From JBBSEX01 sp038239345 (lineage in GTDB: Bacteria > Acidobacteriota > Terriglobia > Bryobacterales > Bryobacteraceae): a DNA stretch of 64,000 nucleotides. How positions within the stretch are numbered: the first letter of the stretch is position 1; every line of letters starts with the position of its first letter. The DNA lies in NCBI GenBank assembly GCA_038239345.1, contig JBBSEX010000004.1, forward strand, positions 62,001 through 126,000. The letters run 5' to 3'. The notes under the pieces were generated by a model that made no database searches, was not told where the DNA came from, and saw only the letters and a program-made list of their open reading frames with translations. The translations under genes and the position numbers were made by a program. Shown here piece by piece: positions 1 through 9,224 of the stretch.

Positions 1-1441
1 TCCCAGAATCTCGCCACTAACAGCCTCTCGTAAATATCTTGAGCACCTGCGCGATGCGTGGAATGACAAGATGCCCGATGCCCCATTTTCCGAGCAGCAA
101 GTCCTGCTAACCGTCCCGGCATCATTCGATGCGGTGGCTCGCGAGTTAACGCAGAAGGCCGCCGATGAAGCGGGATTCAAGAACGTTCTGTTGCTGGAAG
201 AACCACAAGCGGCATTCTATGCATGGCTTGAGCGGCATCCCGATTGGCGCGATCGCGTTACTGTCGGCGATCTTATTCTAGTAATCGATATTGGCGGCGG
301 GACGACGGACTTCACGTTGATCGCCGTCACGGAGCAAGGTGGCTCGCTGGCCTTAGAGCGAGTCGCGGTTGGCGAGCATATTCTTCTTGGTGGCGACAAT
401 ATCGATCTCGCCCTGGCGCGTCATGTAGAACAACAATTGACTGAGAAGAATGTAAAGCTTGACAACCAACAGTTACATGCTCTTTGGCAGCAGTGCCGCG
501 CGGCAAAAGAAGCGCTGCTTGGTGACGATAAGAAAACCGAACATCCCGTTACCATCCTTGGAAAGGGCTCTGGTCTGGTTGGTGGAACCATCAAGAGCAA
601 GCTACTGCGCGAGGATGTGGATCGCATTCTTAGCGATGGATTCCTGCCTCAAGTTTCCAGCCATGACATGCCGCAGCGGCGTCGGGCAGGCTTGGCGGAA
701 ATCGGTTTACCGTATGCGGCCGATGCAGCCATCACCCGCCACCTGGCGCGATTTCTGCGGCAACAAGCGGCAGGCGCGGAACACGGGTCGGTGCGCCGCG
801 GCTCCAGTGGACTCGCAACTCCGACGCACCTCCTTTTCAACGGCGGAGTACTTCGCGCGAATTTGATTCGCCAGCGATTGATCGACGTGCTCAACGGTTG
901 GCTGCAAGAGGAAGGCGCGGCCCCGGTCACACCGCTGCTGGGTGAGGATTTGATGCAATCGGTAGCGCGTGGGGCCGCCTATTACGGACTTTCGCGCTCG
1001 GGCAATGGCGTCCGAATCCGTGGGGGTGTTCCGCGAACTTATTACGTTGGAATCGAAAGCTCCATGCCTGCCGTCCCGGGAATGCCCGCTCCGTTGAAGG
1101 CGCTCGCGGTAGTGCCGTTCGGCATGGAAGAAGGGACCTCGCTCACTTTTCCCAATCGCCAATTCGGATTAGTGGTCGGCGAGCCGGCTGAATTCCGTTT
1201 CTTCTATTCAGCGACGCGGAAGAACGATGAGGCCGGCACGCTCATTGACGATATCGGCGGCGATTTAGAAGAACTCTCTCCGATGGAGGTGTCGCTGGAA
1301 TCCACGGGCAACGCCGGCGAATACGTTCCCGTCACACTGGAAAGCATCGTCACTGAGACCGGCGTGCTGCAATTATGGTGCGTCGCCCGCGATGGCCGGC
1401 GCTGGAAATTGGAATTTAATGTTCGGGAGCGAGTGGCGTAG
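1..1441 (+). CDS. Hsp70 family protein, 5' end outside window
   Basis: DnaK-superfamily (actin-fold ATPase) protein. The frame is open from base 2 without a stop, and the residues before the first ATG at 71 align with the region of the downstream paralogue just before its LTVPASF motif. The gene therefore begins outside the window and 71 is not the true start. Visible are LTVPASF, the phosphate-2 motif DIGGGTTDF and the adenosine-site motif FNGGV. The protein stops soon after the ATPase domain plus a short beta-rich tail, with no helical lid like that of DnaK. Its TAG stop abuts the ATG of the next Hsp70 gene, so the two are co-transcribed. Family membership is certain; a client or co-chaperone cannot be read from the sequence. 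Confidence 0.9.
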   Translation, partial: PRISPLTASRKYLEHLRDAWNDKMPDAPFSEQQVLLTVPASFDAVARELTQKAADEAGFKNVLLLEEPQAAFYAWLERHPDWRDRVTVGDLILVIDIGGGTTDFTLIAVTEQGGSLALERVAVGEHILLGGDNIDLALARHVEQQLTEKNVKLDNQQLHALWQQCRAAKEALLGDDKKTEHPVTILGKGSGLVGGTIKSKLLREDVDRILSDGFLPQVSSHDMPQRRRAGLAEIGLPYAADAAITRHLARFLRQQAAGAEHGSVRRGSSGLATPTHLLFNGGVLRANLIRQRLIDVLNGWLQEEGAAPVTPLLGEDLMQSVARGAAYYGLSRSGNGVRIRGGVPRTYYVGIESSMPAVPGMPAPLKALAVVPFGMEEGTSLTFPNRQFGLVVGEPAEFRFFYSATRKNDEAGTLIDDIGGDLEELSPMEVSLESTGNAGEYVPVTLESIVTETGVLQLWCVARDGRRWKLEFNVRERVA

Positions 1442-4057
1442 ATGAAGATTGGAATCGATCTCGGCACCACAAATTCGGCTCTTGCCTATATCGATCCTAA
1501 AGAAGCGGGCGAAGCGGATTTTCCACCCATCCACGTTCTCGAGATTCCGCAGTACGCAGCCCCAGGAACCATCGAGGAACGACGCACGCTGCCATCGTTC
1601 CTGTATCTCGGAGACAAGACATACGTCGGCGTTTACGCCCGGGAACAAGGTGCGCTGGTTCCCACCAAGAGCGTCCATTCGGCCAAAAGCTGGTTATCGA
1701 ATTCCGAAGTCGATCGCACCGCGAAGATATTGCCGTGGGATTCACAAGAAGGTGGCCGCGTGCTATCGCCGGTGGAAGTGTCGGCGCGCATTCTTAGCGA
1801 ATTGGGTGATGCCTGGAAACAGAAGTCGGGCGAGCCGCTATCGGCGCAGGAAGTTGTACTCACCGTGCCGGCGAGCTTTGACGAAGAAGCGCGCGAACTC
1901 ACCGTGACGGCGGCGAAAGAGGCGGGAATCGAAAACCTGACGCTGCTGGAAGAGCCCGCCGCCGCCTTCTATTCGTGGATCGCCAACGATTTAACCCGAT
2001 CGCAGAAAAGCCTGTTCGATGGTCAGACAGTATTGATCTGCGATGTCGGTGGCGGCACTAGCGACTTCACGTTGATTCGCGTTTCGCGCGAAGGCGATCG
2101 TGTGGATTTTACGCGCACGGCGGTGGGCAAGCACCTGCTGCTGGGCGGCGATAATCTCGATCTTACGCTGGCTTGGCTCGCGGAATCGAAGCTCGGCCAG
2201 CAGCTTTCTATCCGCCAGAGGAGCGCCCTGCGACGCCAATGCGCGGCGGCGAAAGAGCGCCTGTTGGCCGATCCTAATTTGAAGAGTGTCGAGATTACGT
2301 TGTTAGGATCTGGATCCTCGTTGATTGGTGGAACCCTGCGCACTGAGATCCTGCGAGAAGAAGCCTTGGAGCTGACTCTCGAAGGTTTTCTGCCATTCTG
2401 TTCGGTGAACGACAAGCCGAAAGACGAGAAGCGCAGTCTCTTTCGCGAGCTCGGACTACCCTATGTTTCAGACCCCGCGATCACGCGTCATTTAGCTGAA
2501 TTCCTAAGCAACGCGGGTGCGGCGCCCGACGCGATTCTCTTCAACGGCGGGTTTTTCATTCCGGAGTTGTGCCGCAATCGCGTGGTCGACGTCATTGAGA
2601 AGTGGTGCGGCAAGCGTCCACTCATCTTCGAAAATCGCGATCTGGATCTGGCCGTCGCGGTAGGTGCGGCATATTATTCTTATGTTCGTTCAACTGGCGC
2701 GGGCCTGCTGGTACGCGGTGGTTTGCCGCGAGCGTACTTCATCGGGATAGGCGATGAGGGAGACACGCTGAAGACCGTCTGCCTGGTTCCCCGTGGTACC
2801 GAAGAAGGCGCGCGCCTGGAGTTCGATAGCGATAGTTTGCAACTGGTGGCGAATAAGCCAGTCTCATTCCGCCTGTATAGTTCTTTGCTGCGGACTGAGG
2901 ATCGGGTGGGCGACATCGTCGAATTCCCGCGCCAAGATCTTCACTCCAATCTGCATATGCACGCTCCCTTGCAAGCCGTCATTCGCTTTGGGAAACGGGG
3001 CGAACGGTTCGTGCCGGTAAAGCTTGGCGCGCATCTGACGGAAGTGGGGACGCTGGAAATTTGGGCGGAATCGAAGATTAGCGAACACCGTTGGCGTTTG
3101 CAATTTGAACTGCGTAAATCAGCCACTGCGTCCGTCGCGGGGCGTCCGGCGGCGGTGGTGAGCGATGACGCCGTGGAAAAAGCCATTGCTCTGATCGACG
3201 ACACGTTTGTCAGCGGCAAGCTGCTCCAGCAGGATCTTCCGGCAGCTCTCGAACAGGCGATGGGCTTAGGTCGAAACTCCTGGCCGCTATCGGCGATTCG
3301 CCGTCTGGCGGACAAACTAATTGAAACCGCGGAAGGCCGCAGGAAAAGCCCGTCGCTCGAATCGCGATGGCTAAGTGTTTGCGGATTCTGCCTGCGGCCC
3401 GGATTCGGTTTTCCCGGTGATGACTATCGCTTGGAACAAGTGCGTCGTGTCTACGCCGCGAGCCTGATCTTTCCCAACCAGGTTCAGAACGAAATCGAGT
3501 GGTGGATTTTTTGGGGGCGTGTGGCCGGCGGCTTAAATCGCAATCAGCAGACCGATATATTTCAGCGCCTCTCTCCCACGCTGATCCCTCGCGGATCGAA
3601 GAAAGTGCCGCGGGTGAACATTAGTCTGCATCGCGAGATGTGGCGTACGGCGGCGAGTCTGGAATTATTGCCGCTACATACGAAAACACAGCTCGGAGAC
3701 GTTTTAGTGGATCGGGCGAAACGTGGCGAGTCGGTCGACACGGCGCTTTGGTGTCTTTCGCGTATCGGCGCGCGTAAGCTTTTTTACGGACCGGTAAATC
3801 AAGTGGTGCCCGCCAGCACGGCGACGCGCTGGATTGAAGGCATCATTAAAATCGCCAAGGCAGGCGACGCCGCCGTTGCAATCGCCCACATCACCGGAGA
3901 TGCAAGCCGTGACTTGAGTCCCCAAACTCTCGACTTGATTCGTAGAATGTTCCCCGATGCCGGACTCGATTCGGAGCTGGCCGGAGACTCGCGGTCGATG
4001 GACAAAATCTTCGGCGAAGAACTGCCGTCGGGGCTCGTGCTCGCGGCCTCGTCCTAA
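1442..4057 (+). CDS. Hsp70 family protein with C-terminal DUF3731-like extension
   Basis: Second atypical Hsp70, 871 aa. The N-terminal ATPase domain (about residues 1-450) has phosphate-1 GIDLGTTNSA at 4-13, GGGTSDF near 203 and FNGGFF near 360. A beta-rich segment follows to about 555. The last ~310 residues (from about 560) are not a DnaK lid; they are helical, with WW/FW-rich stretches, and match what I recall of DUF3731, a domain found attached to Hsp70 proteins. The start abuts the stop of the preceding paralogue, which implies a two-gene functional unit, possibly a heteromer. The role is presumably protein folding or remodelling in the cytoplasm, but the substrate is unknown. The hydrolase 3 nt downstream is probably in the same transcript. 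Confidence 0.9.
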   Translation: MKIGIDLGTTNSALAYIDPKEAGEADFPPIHVLEIPQYAAPGTIEERRTLPSFLYLGDKTYVGVYAREQGALVPTKSVHSAKSWLSNSEVDRTAKILPWDSQEGGRVLSPVEVSARILSELGDAWKQKSGEPLSAQEVVLTVPASFDEEARELTVTAAKEAGIENLTLLEEPAAAFYSWIANDLTRSQKSLFDGQTVLICDVGGGTSDFTLIRVSREGDRVDFTRTAVGKHLLLGGDNLDLTLAWLAESKLGQQLSIRQRSALRRQCAAAKERLLADPNLKSVEITLLGSGSSLIGGTLRTEILREEALELTLEGFLPFCSVNDKPKDEKRSLFRELGLPYVSDPAITRHLAEFLSNAGAAPDAILFNGGFFIPELCRNRVVDVIEKWCGKRPLIFENRDLDLAVAVGAAYYSYVRSTGAGLLVRGGLPRAYFIGIGDEGDTLKTVCLVPRGTEEGARLEFDSDSLQLVANKPVSFRLYSSLLRTEDRVGDIVEFPRQDLHSNLHMHAPLQAVIRFGKRGERFVPVKLGAHLTEVGTLEIWAESKISEHRWRLQFELRKSATASVAGRPAAVVSDDAVEKAIALIDDTFVSGKLLQQDLPAALEQAMGLGRNSWPLSAIRRLADKLIETAEGRRKSPSLESRWLSVCGFCLRPGFGFPGDDYRLEQVRRVYAASLIFPNQVQNEIEWWIFWGRVAGGLNRNQQTDIFQRLSPTLIPRGSKKVPRVNISLHREMWRTAASLELLPLHTKTQLGDVLVDRAKRGESVDTALWCLSRIGARKLFYGPVNQVVPASTATRWIEGIIKIAKAGDAAVAIAHITGDASRDLSPQTLDLIRRMFPDAGLDSELAGDSRSMDKIFGEELPSGLVLAASS

Positions 4058-4060
4058 GTC

Positions 4061-4747
4061 ATGCGATCGGCATTTATAGTCTCTCTCGTCTTACTGGCGC
4101 CGTTGTTAAGCGCCCAGCAGGAGTTCGCGGCGCGGAAGGTCGCGCTCAACAATGTCAGCTATTCCTACAGCGTGTTGGCGCCGAAATACCGGACGAATCC
4201 ACCGGCGATTTTGTTGCTACACGGGGCAGGCGGGAATGCTGCTTCGATGCTGGCGCCCTGGAAGGAATTCGCCCGCAGCAATGAAATCCTGTTGATCGCG
4301 CCGGAGCTTCCGCGCCAGGAGTCGTTTGAACAAATTGCACCGCAATTGTTTCGCGAGATCGTGGAAGCCGTAAAGCGGGAGTGGGGTTTAGATTCCGCCC
4401 GCGTCTATGTTTTCGGCCACTCAATGGGCGGCTACCTGGCATTCGACGCCGCCATGTTCGATTCGGATATCTTCGCGGCTGCCGCCATCCACGCGTCGTC
4501 GATCGATCCGGATTACGTCTCGATTCTCGATCAAGCCAAGCGAAAGATTCCCATTGCCCTTTACATCGGCGACCAGGATCCATTGGTCCCTCTCGCGAGG
4601 GTGCGCGCAACCAGAGACTTGCTGCAAAGGCGCGGATTTCCACTGCACTATGTGGAATTGCCCGGCCACGATCACAACTACGAAGCCGTTAGCAAAGCAA
4701 TCAATGCCGATGCCTGGAAGTTTTTTCGGAAACCTGCGGAGCGATAG
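4061..4747 (+). CDS. exported alpha/beta hydrolase (esterase-like)
   Basis: 228 aa. The hydrophobic N-terminus followed by SAQQ looks like a signal peptide, so the enzyme is probably periplasmic or secreted. The alpha/beta hydrolase fold is shown by the oxyanion motif LLHGAGG near residue 53, the nucleophile elbow GHSMGG near 120-125, an acid in GDQDPLVP near 170 and a histidine in PGHDHN near 208, giving a plausible Ser-Asp-His triad. It resembles the polyhydroxybutyrate-depolymerase/LpqC type of esterase; the substrate cannot be named. It starts 3 nt after the Hsp70 stop and is probably co-transcribed. Its stop directly abuts the stop of the convergent PPK2 gene with no intergenic base. Confidence 0.85.
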   Translation: MRSAFIVSLVLLAPLLSAQQEFAARKVALNNVSYSYSVLAPKYRTNPPAILLLHGAGGNAASMLAPWKEFARSNEILLIAPELPRQESFEQIAPQLFREIVEAVKREWGLDSARVYVFGHSMGGYLAFDAAMFDSDIFAAAAIHASSIDPDYVSILDQAKRKIPIALYIGDQDPLVPLARVRATRDLLQRRGFPLHYVELPGHDHNYEAVSKAINADAWKFFRKPAER

Positions 4748-5554
4748 CTAATCGAGCTTGACCTTGCTTAAGTCGATGCTCGCCTCAGGTGTCCGCAGTT
4801 TCATCTCTTTCAGGGCCTTCACAACTTCCTTCGAAATGATCAAATTGCGCATCCATTTTTTATTGGCCGGGACGATATACCACGGTGCAGTTTCCGTGTT
4901 GCACTTTGTCAGGGCGTCTTCATAAGCTTTGGTATAGTCGTCCCACCGCTCGCGGTCAGTGAAATCCGAAGCCGAGATTTTCCAATTCTTAGCCGGATCG
5001 GTGATCCGTTCTTCGAACCGGCGCTTCTGCTCGTCCTTGCTTATGTGCAGGTAAAACTTTAGAACCCGCACATTATTCTGATTGAGAATACTTTCAAAGC
5101 TGTTGATCTGGTCATAACGCCCCGACCAAACATCCTTCGGCACCAAATCATGAACTCTGGTCACAAGAACGTCTTCGTATTGAGACCGGTTAAATATTCC
5201 AATCTCACCGCGCCCCGGCACGGCTTTGTGAATCCGCCACAAAAAATCATGCGCGGCCTCTTCGCTCGATGGCACCTTAAACGAAGTAACCTTGCAACCC
5301 TGCGGATTGACGCTGCTCATCACGTGCTTGATGGTGCCATCCTTACCGCCGGCATCCAGCGCTTGCAGTACGATCAGAACCGCGTAGCGGCGATCGGCGT
5401 AAAGAAGATTCTGCAATTTCCCGAGCTTCTTCACAGCCTCCTTGATATCCGCATTCGCCTCATCTTCTGTAATTCCGAACGTCTCATCCGGATTGAAGCG
5501 CGATAAATCAACTTTCTTGCCGGGTTTCACCGCAATCTCACGAGCCCATTTCAT
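4748..5554 (-). CDS. ppk2: polyphosphate kinase 2 family (PPK2)
   Basis: 268 aa. PPK2 enzymes transfer phosphate between inorganic polyphosphate and nucleoside mono- or diphosphates. Signature elements are Walker A DAGGKDGT at 67-74, the following VNPQG segment, the Walker B-region FNRSQYEDVL and the PWYIVPANKKW segment near the C-terminus. Length fits single-domain PPK2. Whether it prefers AMP, ADP or both (class I, II or III) cannot be decided by eye. It is divergent from the YegD-like Hsp70 gene with only 56 bp between the start codons, so the two promoter regions overlap. Cytoplasmic. Confidence 0.9.
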   Translation of the reverse strand: MKWAREIAVKPGKKVDLSRFNPDETFGITEDEANADIKEAVKKLGKLQNLLYADRRYAVLIVLQALDAGGKDGTIKHVMSSVNPQGCKVTSFKVPSSEEAAHDFLWRIHKAVPGRGEIGIFNRSQYEDVLVTRVHDLVPKDVWSGRYDQINSFESILNQNNVRVLKFYLHISKDEQKRRFEERITDPAKNWKISASDFTDRERWDDYTKAYEDALTKCNTETAPWYIVPANKKWMRNLIISKEVVKALKEMKLRTPEASIDLSKVKLD

Positions 5555-5610
5555 TCGAGAATGATAACGTAACGTGGCGCTCCAGTGTATTCTTTTGCCA
5601 AGCTAAGAGC

Positions 5611-6918
5611 ATGTCTCGTACGCAGGATGGCAGCCTTGGGCTGGATTTCGGAACTACCAACAGCTCCATTGCTACCGCCGGCGCGAATGGCGAAGTGAAA
5701 TTGGCACGTTTCCCGTTCCGGGCTGAGCTCACCGAATCGTTCCGCTCGCTTCTCTACCTGGAACAACACCGCACGGCTGGCAAGTCGCTGGTAAAGTCCT
5801 GGACTGGCCCCCTAGCAATCGAACACTATCTGGATGCCGAAAATAAAGGAAGGCTGATTCAATCTCTGAAATCGTTCCTTACCAGCCGCAGTCTCAAGAG
5901 TACCGACGTTTTCGGCAGGCAGCAGGCGTTGGAAGACTTGATCGCGACAATCCTGCGAGATATCCGTTTGGAAGCCGAACGCCAGTTTAATTGCCGGGCG
6001 ATCAGTGTCGTTGTGGGCCGCCCCGTTCGCTTTGTAGGATCTGAATCGCCAGCGGATGACGAGTATGCTTTATCGCGCTTGGAAGTGGCTCTACGCAAGG
6101 CCGGCTTTGAAGAAGTTTCGTTCGAACTGGAGCCAATCGCCGCAGCCTATTATTACGAATCCACACTGGATCGGGATGAGCTGATTCTAATCGGCGATTT
6201 TGGAGGCGGTACGAGTGATTTTTCGCTGCTCCGCGTTGGGCCGGCAATCCGTGCCCGCGGCCGGAGTCCGGAAGACCTTCTAGGCAACGAAGGGGTTGGC
6301 CTTGCTGGTGACGCTTTCGACGCCAAGATCATTCGTCATTTGGTCTCGCCCGCTCTCGGCGCGGGGAGTTCCATTCACTCCCTTGATAAAATTTTGCCCG
6401 TGCCCTCCTGGGTGTATCACAAGCTGGAGCGCTGGCATCACTTATCACTGCTGAAATCGAAAGAAGCGATCAACATGCTGCAGAGTGTAAAGGCCCAGGC
6501 GTTTGAGCCGGAGAAGATCGAAGCATTGCTGGAACTGATTCGCGGTGACCTTGGCTATCGGTTGCACGGTGCGGTACAGCGCGTGAAGTGCGAGCTCTCG
6601 AGTGCGTATACCGCAACGTTTCAGTTTGCCGACGGCGATATCTTGATCGAATCCAAAGTCACTCGTCCTGACTTTGAAGATTGGATCCGCGATGAACTCA
6701 ATTCTATTGAAGGCTGCGTGGATCGGCTGCTGGCCAAGACCGGAACCCCTGCCAATAAGGTGGATCGCGTCTTTCTTACGGGCGGCACTTCGTTCGTGCC
6801 GGCGGTGCGCGCCATCTTCGACCGACGGTTCGGCCGCGAGCGAATTCGCTCAGGCAATGAATTTACATCCGTAGCTACGGGCCTGGCATTGGCGGGGCGC
6901 GTGCCCGTGTCACGCTAA
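5611..6918 (+). CDS. YegD-like Hsp70 family protein
   Basis: 435 aa, the third Hsp70-superfamily gene in 7 kb. Phosphate-1 motif LGLDFGTTNSS is at about 8-18, phosphate-2 GGGTSDF near 198, and the adenosine motif FLTGGTSFVP near 392. It is about the length of E. coli YegD and ends right after the nucleotide-binding domain, so it has neither a substrate-binding domain nor a lid. Proteins of this type are usually annotated as Hsp70 or molecular chaperone without a proven client. glmS starts 9 nt after its stop and is likely in the same transcript. The upstream gap is 56 bp and shared with divergent ppk2. Confidence 0.88.
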   Translation: MSRTQDGSLGLDFGTTNSSIATAGANGEVKLARFPFRAELTESFRSLLYLEQHRTAGKSLVKSWTGPLAIEHYLDAENKGRLIQSLKSFLTSRSLKSTDVFGRQQALEDLIATILRDIRLEAERQFNCRAISVVVGRPVRFVGSESPADDEYALSRLEVALRKAGFEEVSFELEPIAAAYYYESTLDRDELILIGDFGGGTSDFSLLRVGPAIRARGRSPEDLLGNEGVGLAGDAFDAKIIRHLVSPALGAGSSIHSLDKILPVPSWVYHKLERWHHLSLLKSKEAINMLQSVKAQAFEPEKIEALLELIRGDLGYRLHGAVQRVKCELSSAYTATFQFADGDILIESKVTRPDFEDWIRDELNSIEGCVDRLLAKTGTPANKVDRVFLTGGTSFVPAVRAIFDRRFGRERIRSGNEFTSVATGLALAGRVPVSR

Positions 6919-6927
6919 GATTGGTCA

Positions 6928-8784
6928 ATGTGTGGAATTGTCGGCTATGTCGGGGATCGCAACGCGGTACCCATTATTCTGGACGGGCTTCGCCGACTGG
7001 AATATCGCGGCTATGATTCGGCCGGGATCGCGGTCCTTGATGCGGATAATAATTTGTCGGTGTGTCGCGCTTCCGGCAAGCTCAGGAATCTGGAAGACGC
7101 GATAAAGCTGAGCCCTATCGAGGGCGCCTTCGGCATCGGGCACACGCGTTGGGCTACGCACGGCAGGCCGACTGAAGAAAACGCGCATCCCCATCGCGAT
7201 TGCACCGGCAACATCGTGGTTGTTCACAACGGGATCGTGGAAAACTACCTTAGCTTGAAAGAGAGCTTGCAGGCGGAAGGCCACAAGTTCGTCACGGAAA
7301 CCGACACCGAAGTAATCGCCCACTTGGTGGAAAAACATTTCGCGGGGAATTTGGAAGACGCCGTCCGCGCGACCGTCAAGCAATTGAGTGGCGTGTTCGC
7401 CTTGGCTATTATTTCCACGCAGGATCCGAACAAGATCGTTGCGGCGCGGTCGGGCCCCCCGGTCGTAATCGGGCTAGGCGACAGTGAATATTTTGTGGCG
7501 TCCGACGTGCCGGCGATTTTGAGCCATACGCGCGACATGTTTTTCCTCTCCGATGGCGATATGGCGATTCTTACTCACGAAGGCGTTCACCTTACCGATT
7601 TCAGCGGGCGGGCGATCAAGCGGCAGGTCTCGCATATCCTCTGGGATCCGATCATGGCGGAGAAGGGCGGCTATAAACATTTCATGCTCAAGGAAATTTT
7701 TGAGCAGCCGCGCGCCGTGCGCGACACCATGTTAGGGCGCGTAGGACAGGAATCCGGCCGCATTTTTCTGGATGAAATGGATATTAGCGCTCGCGAGTTC
7801 CGCGAGTTTGAGCGAATCAAGATTATCGCTTGCGGTACAAGCTGGCATGCGGCGCTGGCCGGCAAGTTTATGATTGAGAAGCTGGCTCGAATCCCCGTGG
7901 AAGTCGATTACGGCAGCGAGTTCCGCTATCGCGATCCCATACTGGGCAAAGAAACTCTGACGGTGGTGATCTCCCAGTCGGGTGAGACCGCGGATACATT
8001 GGCCGCGCAACGGGAAGCGAAACAAAACGGATCGAAGACGCTGGCGATCTGTAATGTGGTGGGCTCCATGATCACCCGCGAGGCTGCGGGAACGCTGTTA
8101 ACTCACGCCGGCCCGGAGATCGGCGTGGCATCGACGAAGGCATTCACTTGCCAGCTGACAGCACTGTTTATCCTGGCGACGTATCTGGCCCAAGCTCGCG
8201 ATAAGTTGTCGGCCGGGCAATCGCAAGCGCTTGTCCAGGACTTGCTGCGGCTGCCCGGAAAGCTGGAAGCTGTGTTGAGCTACAACACTATCTACGACGA
8301 CTTGGTGCGGAAACTTTTCCGTGCTTCCGACTTCTTGTTCCTAGGACGCGGTATTCATTTTCCGATGGCGCTGGAGGGAGCCCTGAAGCTGAAGGAAATT
8401 TCCTATATCCACGCCGAAGGCTATCCAGCGGGGGAGATGAAGCACGGTCCTAACGCCTTGATCGACGAAAATTTACCGGTGGTTGTGCTGGCCACTCGCG
8501 AGATCAGCAGCGAGTCGAGCCATACACGTTATGAGAAAACGCTGTCGAATATTCAGGAAGTAAAAGCCCGCGAAGGGATTGTGCTGGCGATTTGTTGTGA
8601 AGAGGATCGGGATGAAGTTTCAAAAATCGCCGACCATGTCATAGCCATCCCATCCACCAGCGAGCTGTTGCTGCCGATAATCGAAATCATACCGCTGCAG
8701 TTACTCGCCTATCACATCGCGGTACGCCGTGGCTGCGATGTGGATCAGCCGAGAAATCTCGCCAAGAGCGTGACTGTCGAATAA
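6928..8784 (+). CDS. glmS: glutamine--fructose-6-phosphate aminotransferase (isomerizing)
   Basis: 618 aa, full length for GlmS. It makes glucosamine-6-phosphate from fructose-6-phosphate and glutamine, the first step towards UDP-GlcNAc and so peptidoglycan and LPS. The N-terminal MCGIVGYVG places the catalytic cysteine at position 2 after Met removal. The class II glutaminase domain is followed by two SIS domains (ISQSGETADT and the GRG..P.ALEGALKLKE region) and the conserved C-terminal NLAKSVTVE. The position next to the large cell wall cluster fits its role. No glmS riboswitch is possible in the 9-nt gap upstream. The yjbQ-family gene begins immediately at the next base after its TAA. Confidence 0.97.
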   Translation: MCGIVGYVGDRNAVPIILDGLRRLEYRGYDSAGIAVLDADNNLSVCRASGKLRNLEDAIKLSPIEGAFGIGHTRWATHGRPTEENAHPHRDCTGNIVVVHNGIVENYLSLKESLQAEGHKFVTETDTEVIAHLVEKHFAGNLEDAVRATVKQLSGVFALAIISTQDPNKIVAARSGPPVVIGLGDSEYFVASDVPAILSHTRDMFFLSDGDMAILTHEGVHLTDFSGRAIKRQVSHILWDPIMAEKGGYKHFMLKEIFEQPRAVRDTMLGRVGQESGRIFLDEMDISAREFREFERIKIIACGTSWHAALAGKFMIEKLARIPVEVDYGSEFRYRDPILGKETLTVVISQSGETADTLAAQREAKQNGSKTLAICNVVGSMITREAAGTLLTHAGPEIGVASTKAFTCQLTALFILATYLAQARDKLSAGQSQALVQDLLRLPGKLEAVLSYNTIYDDLVRKLFRASDFLFLGRGIHFPMALEGALKLKEISYIHAEGYPAGEMKHGPNALIDENLPVVVLATREISSESSHTRYEKTLSNIQEVKAREGIVLAICCEEDRDEVSKIADHVIAIPSTSELLLPIIEIIPLQLLAYHIAVRRGCDVDQPRNLAKSVTVE

Positions 8785-9201
8785 ATGCACGTCGCCCAGG
8801 AGCTGGCGGTGAAGACCGATGGAAAAGGGTTCTATGAATGCACCGCCGCCGTACAACAATTTGTTCGCGACGCGGCGGTGAAGACGGGCCTGGTGACGCT
8901 CTTCATCCAGCACACATCCGCCTCCCTAGTGATTCAAGAAAATGCCGACCCGGATGTAACGAGCGATCTTACGGATTTCTTTTCGCGTCTGGTACCCGAA
9001 GACACACGGCTTTACCGGCATACGGCGGAGGGCCCCGACGATATGACTTCGCACATCCGATCGGCGCTAACCCAGACTCATCTATCGATTCCAATCGTCG
9101 CGGGAAAGATGGCCCTCGGAACATGGCAGGGCATTTACGTTTTTGAGCATCGCAATGCCCCGCACAGGCGGCGGATCGTTATGCACCTAGCCGGCGAATA
9201 G
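8785..9201 (+). CDS. YjbQ/UPF0047 family protein
   Basis: 138 aa, the normal size of this small single-domain family, often annotated as secondary thiamine-phosphate synthase because the E. coli member complements thiE mutants at low activity. Family motifs are present: IQHTSASL, ENADPDV, GTWQGIYVFEHR and RRRIVMH, with conserved histidines likely to bind a metal or phosphate. The ATG directly follows the glmS TAA, so translation is coupled. True substrate and role are unknown in general, and the glmS linkage does not settle them. Confidence 0.9.
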   Translation: MHVAQELAVKTDGKGFYECTAAVQQFVRDAAVKTGLVTLFIQHTSASLVIQENADPDVTSDLTDFFSRLVPEDTRLYRHTAEGPDDMTSHIRSALTQTHLSIPIVAGKMALGTWQGIYVFEHRNAPHRRRIVMHLAGE

Positions 9202-9214
9202 GATCCCGCCGGCT
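9189..9214. terminator. hairpin between convergent yjbQ-like and ftsZ
   Basis: A perfect 8-bp inverted repeat, AGCCGGCG and CGCCGGCT, with a 10-nt loop, overlaps the end of the yjbQ-family gene and lies 11 bp past the ftsZ stop. There is no T tract on either side, so it may be a Rho-assisted or mRNA 3'-stabilising hairpin rather than a classical intrinsic terminator. Confidence 0.4.
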
Positions 9215-9224
9215 GGACAACTGA

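Noticed and set aside
707..1162. 151-aa minus-strand frame inside the first Hsp70 gene
   Set aside because: It lies wholly within a well-supported Hsp70 frame and has no recognisable domain or ribosome-binding site.
6919..6927. glmS riboswitch/ribozyme
   Set aside because: Only 9 bp separate glmS from the upstream gene, so there is no room for the element.
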